A DNA stretch of 52,152 bases from positions 1-52,152 of the forward strand of contig NZ_JAIOUP010000015.1 of assembly GCF_019931165.1 (NCBI RefSeq), read 5' to 3'. The DNA comes from Schnuerera sp. xch1 (GTDB taxonomy: Bacteria > Bacillota > Clostridia > Tissierellales > Tepidimicrobiaceae). The position numbers and the translations under genes were made by a program. The notes under the pieces are model-generated. The model searched no databases and was not told the DNA's origin. It worked only from the letters and a program-made list of their open reading frames with translations. This document shows positions 1-7,530 of the stretch, one piece after another (within the stretch, counting starts at the first letter, position 1; each line of letters opens with the position of its first letter).

Positions 1-47
1 ATGGCATAACTCCTACAACTATTGTTGTATTTGTTATGCCTTTAATT

Positions 48-413
48 CTATTTTGCTAGGACTTTTTCAGTGACCTCCTGGTATTCATCTATCTTTTTAA
101 CTGTACCACTGGCAGTAACATAGCTGCCACCGTCTTTCTTTTCATCTGGTTGAAAATATATTATTTTAACCTGGGGATATTCATGGAGTTGATCTATTAG
201 TATTTGCAATTTATTGTTTAATGCTTCTTTCATATATACATCTAGTTCTATTCTATCTTCTGTAACTCTTGCAGTTTCTTTAATTGCAGTATCATAGCCA
301 GTTAGTGCGGCAAAAGGAGAAAATTGTGCTGCTCGGTCAATAATTGGCATAGGATTTCGTTTTTCAGATACATGTCTTGGTAAATTAATAATATCATCAT
401 ATTTACCTGTCAT
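48..413 (-). CDS. YolD-like protein, partner of the Y-family polymerase
   Basis: A 121-residue protein that matches the YolD-like family in its middle part (RAAQFSPFAALTGYD) and its basic/acidic C-terminal half. In Firmicutes, YolD-like genes usually sit beside UvrX/YqjW-type Y-family polymerases, as here; their biochemical role is not settled. Its ATG overlaps the stop of the upstream polymerase gene by four bases (ATGA), so translational coupling is likely. A GGAGGG site 8 nt before the start supports the choice. Nothing more of the operon can be seen, as the window ends 47 bases downstream. The family call is confident; a regulatory or accessory role for the polymerase is inferred from pairing. 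Confidence 0.85.
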   Translation of the reverse strand: MTGKYDDIINLPRHVSEKRNPMPIIDRAAQFSPFAALTGYDTAIKETARVTEDRIELDVYMKEALNNKLQILIDQLHEYPQVKIIYFQPDEKKDGGSYVTASGTVKKIDEYQEVTEKVLAK

Positions 414-1933
414 GCCTTATGCCCTCCAATCTGTTTGTTTCTATCTACTGTTGTAGCCCCTTCCTCTAGATTTAAGCCTTTTAAAACTGCATTCTTTCCA
501 AATTTCTTCTTTAATTCTAATATGGTTTCCTGTATTTTTCTTTCTCGTACGAGTTCTGATTCTTCTTCCTTTTTTTCATTCTCCGCAATCCTATAATCTG
601 TAAAAAGATTAAGTTGTTCAACCTCATCTTCCTTTTCGATACTTGATTCATCTACAACACGATTTGCTGACATATTGACCCTTCTAACTAAAAGATTTTT
701 ATCTACAATTCGTTCAAATAAATCCATGACAGCATCTATAATTAACTTTGTAGAAGAGAAATATCTTTCAAGATTTACAGTACCATGTGCCGATTTTGGA
801 ACTTTACGCCCATAACCATCGATGGTAATTTTTCCTTTATATAATTTCTTTATTTCTGGATTTGTTAAGTTTTCTATATCATATCCTACTGTTAAGGTAA
901 TCTGATTGGTTACAAGTCTTTTATCTACTAGGTCAAGTACAAGTAAATCAGTCATTTCCATTACAATAAGCTTTGCTTTTTCATAGGTGTAGCCACATTG
1001 GAGCACCTGCCCTGATCCGATACTTTTGGTGCTTGGTTTATACTCTTTAATATCAGCTATGGTACATGGTTCCCATCCCCATGCATGATCTATTAGTAAT
1101 TCTGCATTAACACCAAATAGCTTATATAACAAATCTTCACTGTAATAATCAGTAGGATTTCCAATAGAACATCTTGCTATATCCCCCATGGTGTATAATC
1201 CTTCTTTTTCTAATCTTCTAGCATATCCTTTTCCCACTCTCCAAAAATCTGTTAAAGGCCTGTGTGACCAAAGCAATCTACGATAACTCATTTCATCTAG
1301 CTCGGCTATTTGCACACCATTTTCATCTATGGAAATTCGTTTAGCTTGAATATCCATGGCAATTTTAGCTAGATATAGATTTGTGCCAATCCCAGCTGTT
1401 GCCGTAATTCCCGTGGTATTAAATATATCCAAAAGTATTTTAGTAGTAAACTCTCTAGCTGATAGACTGTAGGTATTTAGGTAGTTTGTAACATCAATAA
1501 AAACCTCATCTATGGAGTAAACATGGATATCTTCAGGTGCAATATATTTTAAATAAATATTATATATTCTTGTACTATATTCAATATAATAGGCCATTCT
1601 AGGTGGAGCTGCGATATAGTCTAGTGAGAGATTTGGGGAAGCTTTTAATTCAGTATGGTTGAAAGAAGCACCAGTAAAAGTCCGTCCCGGTGCTTTGTTT
1701 AATCTTAAAGCATTTACTTCCCTAACCTTTTGTACAACCTCAAATAATCTAGCCCTACCAGAAATTCCATAGGTTTTTAGCGTGGGAGAAACTGCAAGGC
1801 AAATAGTTTTTTCCGTTCTACTTGCATCTGCAACAACAAGGTTTGTAGTTAAGGGATCAAGCCCTCGTTCCATACATTCAACAGAAGCGTAGAATGATTT
1901 TAAATCAATGGCTATATAGGTTCTATTTTTCAT
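410..1933 (-). CDS. Y-family (UvrX/UmuC-type) translesion DNA polymerase
   Basis: A 507-residue error-prone DNA polymerase of the UmuC/DinB superfamily, close in layout to the UvrX/YqjW proteins of Firmicute mobile elements. The palm domain shows the catalytic motif AIDLKSFYASVE at residues 8-19 and SIDEVF at 140-145, giving the metal-binding acidic residues. The C-terminal part holds QLNLF (about residue 440), a likely beta-clamp binding motif. The start has GGAGGG nearby and ATG at 1933. It overlaps the YolD gene downstream and lies with VanZ at the end of a transfer operon, so I read it as element cargo for lesion bypass. No LexA box was recognised upstream. Confidence 0.93.
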   Translation of the reverse strand: MKNRTYIAIDLKSFYASVECMERGLDPLTTNLVVADASRTEKTICLAVSPTLKTYGISGRARLFEVVQKVREVNALRLNKAPGRTFTGASFNHTELKASPNLSLDYIAAPPRMAYYIEYSTRIYNIYLKYIAPEDIHVYSIDEVFIDVTNYLNTYSLSAREFTTKILLDIFNTTGITATAGIGTNLYLAKIAMDIQAKRISIDENGVQIAELDEMSYRRLLWSHRPLTDFWRVGKGYARRLEKEGLYTMGDIARCSIGNPTDYYSEDLLYKLFGVNAELLIDHAWGWEPCTIADIKEYKPSTKSIGSGQVLQCGYTYEKAKLIVMEMTDLLVLDLVDKRLVTNQITLTVGYDIENLTNPEIKKLYKGKITIDGYGRKVPKSAHGTVNLERYFSSTKLIIDAVMDLFERIVDKNLLVRRVNMSANRVVDESSIEKEDEVEQLNLFTDYRIAENEKKEEESELVRERKIQETILELKKKFGKNAVLKGLNLEEGATTVDRNKQIGGHKA

Positions 1934-2070
1934 AACCCTCCAATCACCTCCAAAATTATCTATTTGTTACAGTGAATTTTAACTTATTTATATATTCCAC
2001 TATAGATTGTATATTACTAACACCGATAACAATGAAATCATTAATATGGTACCTATTGATGCAATTGTAT

Positions 2071-2514
2071 TTATAAATTTCTGTGCCTTAATACTGTCTT
2101 TTGATATCTTTCAATGGCCCTATAGATTAACAGTCCAATTGTTCCACCTAAAATATTATTAATAATATCCGTAATATCGGAAGCTCCAATACCCAAGATA
2201 AATTGAGAAACTTCACACATCAAACTAATTAGAAAAAATAAAAATATTTTTTTACTAACAGTCCATTCCTTAAATAGGATTTCTGAATATATTCCAATTG
2301 GTATAAAGATTACTACATTCATAATGATTTCGCTAAAATCAAGTCTTCCATTTATTATTAAAGATTCACTAAAGGGAATTAGATTTATACTTCTCATATA
2401 ACCTAATTCTGAAAACGGTAGACTTAATTTAAATACTATTATCCAAAACACAGAGATTAAATAAATAAAAAATAATACTTTAGTCAATTTGATATTTTTA
2501 CCCTTATCTTTCAC
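2071..2514 (-). CDS. VanZ-like membrane protein
   Basis: A 147-residue integral membrane protein with about four hydrophobic segments. It has the VanZ-like pattern: an N-terminal TM helix, a loop with NLIPF, then NVVIFIPIGIY and a helix with EVSQFILGIGASDITDIINNILGG. VanZ-like proteins are linked to low-level teicoplanin resistance or to small-molecule phenotypes; the actual function is usually unknown. It probably has its own promoter (extended -10 at 2565-2573), which fits cargo inserted between transfer genes rather than part of the conjugation machinery. GGAGGAACA precedes the start. The family call is firm, the phenotype is not. Confidence 0.85.
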   Translation of the reverse strand: MKDKGKNIKLTKVLFFIYLISVFWIIVFKLSLPFSELGYMRSINLIPFSESLIINGRLDFSEIIMNVVIFIPIGIYSEILFKEWTVSKKIFLFFLISLMCEVSQFILGIGASDITDIINNILGGTIGLLIYRAIERYQKTVLRHRNL

Positions 2515-2564
2515 ATTGTTCCTCCAATATTTTTACAATATATGTATAATTTCCATTTATACAT

Positions 2565-2573
2565 ATTATAGCA
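2565..2573 (-). promoter_or_regulatory. extended -10 promoter for the VanZ-like gene
   Basis: On the minus strand the sequence reads TGCTATAAT, a perfect extended -10 element, about 50 nt before the VanZ start codon. No good -35 box lies at 17 bp, as is common for extended -10 promoters. This would let the cargo genes be transcribed independently of the transfer operon. Confidence 0.5.
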
Positions 2574-2610
2574 CATACATTCTATCAAATAAACTTTCAA
2601 CCATTACCAC

Positions 2611-3201
2611 TTACTCATCACCAAATACAACCCATCTTTCCCCATCATAATCTTCATATTTTTCAGTAGTTACATTCTGCTCGTAATACACTCCAAGAAG
2701 CCTTTTAATATCTTGATTATCAGCCCTTCTGGATTCAAATCCTTGATCTTTTAAATTTTTTTCTATTCTTGCAAGATAAGGAAATATATTTGATTCCTTT
2801 TCATCCTTTAGTCTTATTATAATCAAAAATTCCCTAGCAGTTGCCATCTGTACCTGCATTCTATCAAGATTAATGCTATCTTGTTTTAGTAAATTTCTTA
2901 TAACAAGATTTTGTTCCATCTCCATTCTTCTTTTTAAATACTGCTTATTATCATCAAAGTTTTCCTTTGAATTAAGACATAGCATTTCTATTTCAGCTAT
3001 TCCTTTTAGAACTGTCATGAGAGCATAAATTCTAGCTCCTATATTTTCATCTGATAATACGGATATATTAGTTGGGTGGATTATAAAGTATACTAATTCT
3101 CCATAGGGAGTCTTAGTACTAAAATCTGTAATTTCATCTACCCCCATAAGTTCCCTTGTGGATTGCTTTTGTTTTTCCTTTTTTCTCTGCTTCCTACTCA
3201 T
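2611..3201 (-). CDS. ICE transfer protein resembling the VirB4/TraC N-terminal domain
   Basis: A 196-residue protein with a very basic start (MSRKQRKKEKQKQ), followed by a domain like the N-terminal region of VirB4/TrsE/TraC proteins: GELVYFIIHPTNISVLS, then ALMTVLKGIAEIEML and QMATAREFLIIIRLKDE. Stand-alone proteins of this type occur in Tn1549/CTn-type elements just after the PrgI/VirB3-like gene, as here. I chose ATG 3201 over an in-frame start six codons upstream because GGAGG lies correctly before it and it clears the upstream stop at 3203. The ATPase part of VirB4 is not in the window and should lie to the left. Family recognition is from memory. Confidence 0.65.
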   Translation of the reverse strand: MSRKQRKKEKQKQSTRELMGVDEITDFSTKTPYGELVYFIIHPTNISVLSDENIGARIYALMTVLKGIAEIEMLCLNSKENFDDNKQYLKRRMEMEQNLVIRNLLKQDSINLDRMQVQMATAREFLIIIRLKDEKESNIFPYLARIEKNLKDQGFESRRADNQDIKRLLGVYYEQNVTTEKYEDYDGERWVVFGDE

Positions 3202-3202
3202 T

Positions 3203-3460
3203 TTACAACCTCCATTCAAATACTTGCTGTTTTAAAATAAAGAAGGCACAAGCATATTGAATAAAGTTTAGTATGCTTGTGCCTTCAAATTGTATAGTTA
3301 AAAAGGCATAAACTGCTGTTATTACAATTGGTGGCATAAAACCTAGCTGTACTAATGCAAATACAGAAATAAGAAGTCCTATCCCAATTACTCCTATATC
3401 TTTTAATTCCCATAGCCATAGAGTTGCTTTAGCCTTTAGATTATCAGGGTACATATACAT
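3203..3460 (-). CDS. PrgI/VirB3-like small membrane protein
   Basis: An 85-residue protein with two long hydrophobic stretches (about residues 24-55 and 62-78), typical of the PrgI/VirB3-like inner-membrane components that precede VirB4 in Gram-positive conjugation operons. GGAGTTG precedes the ATG. The downstream neighbour is the VirB4-N-like protein, supporting the role. Its coding sequence contains a perfect 15-bp inverted repeat (3242-3286), which in RNA would form a strong hairpin near the gene's 3' end, just before the next gene's ribosome binding site. The function is by position and topology only. Confidence 0.6.
   Translation of the reverse strand: MYMYPDNLKAKATLWLWELKDIGVIGIGLLISVFALVQLGFMPPIVITAVYAFLTIQFEGTSILNFIQYACAFFILKQQVFEWRL
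3242..3286 (-). terminator. perfect 15-bp stem inside a coding sequence; candidate intragenic attenuator
   Basis: GAAGGCACAAGCATA at 3242-3256 is exactly reverse-complementary to 3272-3286, with a 15-nt loop. On the minus strand it is followed by a U-rich tract (TTTATTTT). It ends about 41 nt before the ATG at 3201, the same layout as the leader hairpins elsewhere in these elements, but here it lies within the preceding gene. Confidence 0.55.
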
Positions 3461-3463
3461 TAT

Positions 3464-4885
3464 TTAATCAACTCCTTCCTCCTTTTGTTTTCTTAAAAAA
3501 TAAGCAATCCCTTTCATAACAAAATTTACACAAGGGATTGCTACACTATTGCCTAATGCCTTATATCTTGCACTATCTGATGCCTTTTCAATATTAGTCC
3601 ATCCATCTGGAAATCCTTGAAGTCTTTCACATTCTAAAGGAGTAAGTCTACGAACTAGATTTCTTGTAGCTACTAAATTTTCACTTCCCCCACCATTATC
3701 TCCCCCTCCTGCTCTTAGAGTTGCACAACCTTCCTTATAGTTAGCAAATGTTGATTGCCCAAATATCATCTTTTCATAATCTATAATACACTTATCCTGA
3801 CTTACATATTGATTACCAATACCTTTTTCATCCCCCACACACAATGTACCTACTGTATCTTGATATGTTTTAGGTGGAAAACAAACAGCATGGATGTCGC
3901 TTGTAGTAAGAGTGTAGCTAATGTCTTCTTGGAATCCACGCCCATTTCCACCATTGTGTTCTTGCCTATCTATAATGTTTCCTGCAATGCAATAACTTTC
4001 TGGACCAATAGGTTCTGATACCAAAGGAACATTATTTCCACCTGTTCCATAGGTGGCTGCAATTGTAGGTGCTACTTTCAGGGGACCATTGTATCTGCAG
4101 TCCCTCCCATGGTTATCGAATAGAGCTGGTTGATTGTTACCACTTGTGCCTTCTGAAGATGTAATAGTGGGACAAGGATCAACACAAATCTCTGCATTAC
4201 CTTGCTGAGTTGCCATGACTATAGGTAAATTTCCTCCCATACTAGCCCGTAAAGTAGAAGTGATATTTTCCGTTATATCCATTCGATTACCACCTTGATC
4301 ATTCAGGCATAACATAGATCCTGTAATAAATGTTTGCATCTGCATATTTTGGGTTGCCATTAAAGCACCTGATACTCCGTCTAGATCAATTCCTTCATTG
4401 CGTTGATTAATGTGATATGCTTTGTATTCATTGGACATATCCTGATTAAGATCCTTTTCTGTTATCTCAAGTCCAGCTTGAATTTCCAAAGCAATTTTTA
4501 ATTGCCTCGGCAGTTCCTTACCTCTTAACTTTGACCTTCTAAGTATTCCCAAACAAGCTTTCTTGCTCAAATAATATTTTGGGAGCGGTGTGTCCTCCAA
4601 AATCTGCCACAAGAAAGATTCTTTTACGCCTTTGGGCGACACCCCAGTATTGAGCATCGAGAACTCTCCAAGCAATGGTGAATTCATATCCCAGTATGGA
4701 CCCAGCAGGTTTCCATATCCCTCCCGCAGGTCTAGGTATAGATACATTGCTGTCTGCAATTCTTGCGGTTTCTTCGAGGACCGCCTTGAAGTCCTCCCCT
4801 TCTGTACTGGAAAATGCTCCGGGGACATTTTCCCAAACGAAGTATCGAGGTCGTATAAGGTGATTTGCTTTTCCTTCTCTTCCAT
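3464..4885 (-). CDS. C-terminal part of a C5-cytosine methyltransferase, with an out-of-frame N-terminal extension
   Basis: A 473-residue ORF. Its last 60 residues carry the C-terminal signature of C5-methyltransferases: RRLTPLECERLQGFPDGW (motif IX region) and YKALGNSVAIPCV (motif X). The middle is a repetitive region rich in T, G and N, probably the target-recognition part of a phage-type Dcm. The first ~115 residues are read +1 relative to the upstream methyltransferase ORF over 347 shared bases. That overlap includes KYYLSKKACLGILRRSK, a pattern I recall from phage proteins encoded near Dcm genes. A GAGGT site six bases before ATG 4885 could start it independently. It may be a separate subunit, the product of a +1 frameshift, or a broken gene. 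Confidence 0.6.
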   Translation of the reverse strand: MEEKEKQITLYDLDTSFGKMSPEHFPVQKGRTSRRSSKKPQELQTAMYLYLDLREGYGNLLGPYWDMNSPLLGEFSMLNTGVSPKGVKESFLWQILEDTPLPKYYLSKKACLGILRRSKLRGKELPRQLKIALEIQAGLEITEKDLNQDMSNEYKAYHINQRNEGIDLDGVSGALMATQNMQMQTFITGSMLCLNDQGGNRMDITENITSTLRASMGGNLPIVMATQQGNAEICVDPCPTITSSEGTSGNNQPALFDNHGRDCRYNGPLKVAPTIAATYGTGGNNVPLVSEPIGPESYCIAGNIIDRQEHNGGNGRGFQEDISYTLTTSDIHAVCFPPKTYQDTVGTLCVGDEKGIGNQYVSQDKCIIDYEKMIFGQSTFANYKEGCATLRAGGGDNGGGSENLVATRNLVRRLTPLECERLQGFPDGWTNIEKASDSARYKALGNSVAIPCVNFVMKGIAYFLRKQKEEGVD

Positions 4886-5201
4886 CTTTATACCTCATTT
4901 CTTTTGTGATTCTAATTTGTTCCATAAATAATCCTGAACGCTCACCTGCAAGGCCTGCTCTTTTACCAGCTACACTTAAATCTTGGCAAGGTGAACCACC
5001 AGTGATGATATCAACAGGAGGCAATTTATCTCCCTTTAATTTTGTTATATCACCAACATGGATCATGTCAGGAAACCTTATTTTAGTCACTTCAATCGGA
5101 AAGGATTCTATCTCACTTGCCCATATGGGGGTAATCCCATTATTAACAGCAGCAAGGGGAAATCCTCCTATCCCATCAAAAAGACTCCCCAAGGTAATCA
5201 T
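4539..5201 (-). CDS. DNA (cytosine-5)-methyltransferase, catalytic N-terminal part
   Basis: A 220-residue protein with the catalytic half of a Dcm-type methyltransferase: motif I FDGIGGF (SAM binding, residues 8-14), motif IV GSPCQDLS with the catalytic Cys (about 69-76), motif VI ENVPGAF and motif VIII QRRKRIFLVADF. Motifs IX and X are missing and are found in the next ORF, which overlaps it out of frame. The family is usually 300-450 residues, so this is one half of a split enzyme. It starts three bases after the preceding stop, so it is coupled to the DUF4406 gene. Element methylases commonly guard incoming DNA against host restriction. Confidence 0.8.
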   Translation of the reverse strand: MITLGSLFDGIGGFPLAAVNNGITPIWASEIESFPIEVTKIRFPDMIHVGDITKLKGDKLPPVDIITGGSPCQDLSVAGKRAGLAGERSGLFMEQIRITKEMRYKDGREGKANHLIRPRYFVWENVPGAFSSTEGEDFKAVLEETARIADSNVSIPRPAGGIWKPAGSILGYEFTIAWRVLDAQYWGVAQRRKRIFLVADFGGHTAPKILFEQESLFGNT

Positions 5202-5203
5202 TA

Positions 5204-5554
5204 CTACATCCCTAACCCTAAAGGAGCCAATTCATTTGTTTCCATATCTATTTCCATTATTCTTTTAATAGGTATCCCTTTACTTTTAGCAAACTCTATC
5301 TCCTCAAACATACCACTTGATATATGGTTTCCAAATACCCAGAGCTCATCACATCTAACAAGCAATTCTTTCCCTAAGCTAATTCCTAATTTTCTTTCTT
5401 CTGGATTATTATCATTTAAAATTTGAGGGTAGAGAAGATGGGGACAAAAAAAGGCATTGCCCTCATTTAATACATACTGGCAAGCCTCTTTTGCATAATC
5501 TGTATTCTTTTTTATATCTCCTGCATAGGGAGATGCAATAAATATTAGTTTCAT
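5204..5554 (-). CDS. DUF4406 / nucleoside deoxyribosyltransferase-like protein
   Basis: A 116-residue protein of the deoxyribosyltransferase-like fold: KLIFIASPYAGD at the N-terminus, a central CDELWVFG and SSGMFEEIEFAKSKGIP, where the acidic residue corresponds to the nucleophile region of the family. Such DUF4406 proteins are common in phages and ICEs and may act in nucleotide metabolism or base modification; the substrate is unknown. ATG 5554 was chosen over an upstream in-frame start because AAAGGATG lies suitably before it. It lies directly upstream of the cytosine methyltransferase, so a link to DNA modification is possible but inferred. Confidence 0.72.
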   Translation of the reverse strand: MKLIFIASPYAGDIKKNTDYAKEACQYVLNEGNAFFCPHLLYPQILNDNNPEERKLGISLGKELLVRCDELWVFGNHISSGMFEEIEFAKSKGIPIKRIMEIDMETNELAPLGLGM

Positions 5555-5583
5555 TAAACACATCCTTTCTTTTTTTATTTGTT

Positions 5584-6486
5584 CTATTTTGGCACTGCTT
5601 GTACAATAGTTTTCGTGGTGTTAACTGCTGCCTGTGCTGTGTAAACAGCACTCATTATATTAGCCTTTGTGGATGTATCAAGTCCAAATGCCCCAGCAAT
5701 CCTTGGCACTTCTCCTGCTGATAACATTAATCCAAGTCCTAATAATGCATGGTCCTTTACTACCATAAGTCCTGCTGTAAGTATGGTAGCCTGCAAGAAT
5801 GTAGTAAGGCATAGACCGATTATCTGCTTAGACCATTGAACAAATCCATCTATATAACCACGGGGAACAGAAAACATATAAAGACTTCCAACTGCTATCT
5901 GTATAAGGAGTATTCCACCTCTTTTAAGGTTAGCAAAGAATACTTTAATAACTGCATAACCCATTAGGATAATTATAAAGAGGGCCATAAAGGGACTTGT
6001 TATTACAGAAAGCCCACCAAAGATTCCCGAACTTCCTACACTAGTAACATCTCCTGCATTATTTAGTGTTGTAATGATATTTGAAGCTATTTCACTAATC
6101 CCTCTACCATACCCTGTAATTCCTGCTGTCAAACTTGCTTGCAAGTTAACAGATAATTTATATAATTCTATTGGTACAATTGTAAACAGACCTACTGCCA
6201 TAAATCCTTTTATTGCATTTAAGCCTGCATACTTAACACTTCCCCTACCACTTTGATATTCTATTCCTGTTTCAAATACTGATACCATAAGGCCTGTTCC
6301 ATATAATGCCCAGGCAAGATAAGAGAAGAATAAAACAATCGATTGAACCCAACTCATCTCAAAAAGTTCTACTCCCATATTTCCCATATGTGCAAAAAAG
6401 TCACCGAGAAAACCTACAATCTGGCCATAAACCCAGTTAATGATTTGATCCATAATATCGCCTAAGATAAAATCCCATATAAATAT
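5584..6486 (-). CDS. TrbL/VirB6-like conjugal transfer membrane protein, apparent AUA start
   Basis: A polytopic membrane protein of about 300 residues with roughly six TM segments, matching the TrbL/VirB6-like proteins of Tn1549-type elements (VELFEMSWVQSIVLFFSYLAW, SVFETGIEYQSGRGS, GLNAIKGFMAVGLF). Such proteins form the inner-membrane channel of the T4SS. The first ATG is at 6453 but has no ribosome binding site. A strong AGGAGG lies 8 nt before an in-frame ATA at 6486, and translation from there gives FIWDF, the start I remember for homologues (MFIWDF). The decayed copy in element B has the same ATA and the same site. I therefore extend the gene to 6486; if AUA is not used, the start is 6453. 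Confidence 0.82.
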   Translation of the reverse strand: MFIWDFILGDIMDQIINWVYGQIVGFLGDFFAHMGNMGVELFEMSWVQSIVLFFSYLAWALYGTGLMVSVFETGIEYQSGRGSVKYAGLNAIKGFMAVGLFTIVPIELYKLSVNLQASLTAGITGYGRGISEIASNIITTLNNAGDVTSVGSSGIFGGLSVITSPFMALFIIILMGYAVIKVFFANLKRGGILLIQIAVGSLYMFSVPRGYIDGFVQWSKQIIGLCLTTFLQATILTAGLMVVKDHALLGLGLMLSAGEVPRIAGAFGLDTSTKANIMSAVYTAQAAVNTTKTIVQAVPK

Positions 6487-6491
6487 TTTTA

Positions 6492-6500
6492 CCGCCTCCT
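6492..6500 (-). promoter_or_regulatory. ribosome binding site pointing to a non-AUG start for the TrbL-like gene
   Basis: The minus strand reads AGGAGGCGG, near-ideal for the 16S rRNA end, with an 8-nt gap between AGGAGG and the ATA codon at 6486-6484. The nearest in-frame ATG is more than 40 nt away, and the closer ATG (about 6478) is out of frame. Confidence 0.6.
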
Positions 6501-6650
6501 TTTATAGAAATTAAAAAACACACCGTTTCCCAAGGGTATCCCTGGATAAGATTATTTGAATGTAGCAAGTGAATGTAGTATTATAACGATAAATAGGAAT
6601 TTGCTGAACTGCATCAAATTATAAATTACTTATTTTTTGGGGGTATACTA

Positions 6651-7058
6651 TTGAAAATAAAATACAAAATAAAAAAATCATATAAAATCGCACAGTTATT
6701 ATTGATTTCCATTGGTTTTATTCTAACTATCATCAGATGGTCGAATGCTTTTAATAATAATGTTGTAGTGATAAACTCTGAAATAACATCTCATATATCA
6801 AATTTTTCATTAAGTCTTTTAGCCTATTTAGCTATAGGTTCTTCTTGGATAACATCTGGAGTAAAATTTCGTTTTGTTACTGTTTTAGGAATATTTATGA
6901 TTGCGGCAAATTTTATTTGTGAGACTTTAATGGGCTTTATGAATACTGTAGATATTGTTGATGCCATATACGGAACAGTTGGTGTCATGCTAGTTTTTAT
7001 TTATTTTTACTTCCTTAATAATAAGGGATTAATTGAAATCAATTCCGATAACCAATAA
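6651..7058 (+). CDS. four-TM membrane protein, element cargo, function unknown
   Basis: A 135-residue protein with a basic N-terminus (KIKYKIKKSYK) and four predicted TM segments (about residues 13-26, 46-66, 72-94 and 100-121). It starts at TTG 6651 with GGGGGT upstream. I do not recognise the family. It is the only plus-strand gene in element A and lies exactly between the VirB6-like and DUF3852/VirB2-like genes. In element B the same interval also holds plus-strand genes, so this looks like a cargo slot. A strong hairpin (7127-7157) ends it. A role in immunity or entry exclusion is a guess from position and topology. Confidence 0.65.
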   Translation: MKIKYKIKKSYKIAQLLLISIGFILTIIRWSNAFNNNVVVINSEITSHISNFSLSLLAYLAIGSSWITSGVKFRFVTVLGIFMIAANFICETLMGFMNTVDIVDAIYGTVGVMLVFIYFYFLNNKGLIEINSDNQ

Positions 7059-7126
7059 ATGTCTCCTAATTTTTACACTAAATAAAATAATCATATCCAA
7101 TGTCAAATACATTTCAACTTACTAAA

Positions 7127-7157
7127 CAGGCTGATTTTCTTTATAAAATCAGCCTGT
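7127..7157. terminator. bidirectional terminator between convergent genes
   Basis: A perfect 13-bp stem (ACAGGCTGATTTT pairing with AAAATCAGCCTGT) with a 5-nt loop. It sits between the plus-strand membrane gene and the minus-strand DUF3852 gene and can end transcription from both sides. Confidence 0.85.
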
Positions 7158-7166
7158 CTATTCTTA

Positions 7167-7505
7167 TTACAATCCAAGAATTTTCCAAATATATTTTGGT
7201 GCTGTTAAGGTAAATACCAAGCATGCAAACAGTATTGCAGGGGCTGCCCATTCAAATTGTCCATGTTTGCGATAATCAAAATAAGCCATCCCCAGTTTAG
7301 CAAAGAAAAACACTGCTAAAATAAGGTCAATGGCGGGAAATACAACTTTATTTACTACATTTTTTATCTGTCCAGACGCATCCTTCCAAGTACCCTCAAT
7401 AGCGCCTGCTACATCTCCTGAACCTGATGCAAAAGTTGTAGTAGTAAACATTAAAAATAGCATTAATACCATACAAATAACTAAATTTTTCTTATATTTC
7501 TTCAT
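7167..7505 (-). CDS. DUF3852 family, VirB2-like pilin or small T4SS component
   Basis: A 112-residue secreted or membrane protein: a signal peptide (KKNLVICMVLMLFLMFTTTT) ending near TFA-SGSG, then two hydrophobic helices (FPAIDLILAVFFFAKLG and PAILFACLVFTLTAP) around a conserved loop YFDYRKHGQFEWAAP. This is the DUF3852 pattern of Tn1549/CTn-type elements and resembles VirB2/TrbC in size and topology. ATG 7505 was chosen because AAAGGTGG precedes it. A C-terminal fragment of a homologue is at 31683-31815 in element B. The VirB2-like role is inferred. Confidence 0.78.
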   Translation of the reverse strand: MKKYKKNLVICMVLMLFLMFTTTTFASGSGDVAGAIEGTWKDASGQIKNVVNKVVFPAIDLILAVFFFAKLGMAYFDYRKHGQFEWAAPAILFACLVFTLTAPKYIWKILGL

Positions 7506-7530
7506 AAAATCCACCTTTCTTTTTCTGTAT

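Noticed and set aside
3755-5426. Several plus-strand ORFs of 60-120 codons opposite the methyltransferase genes
   Set aside because: They are antisense to genes with clear motifs, have no ribosome binding sites and no recognisable domains.
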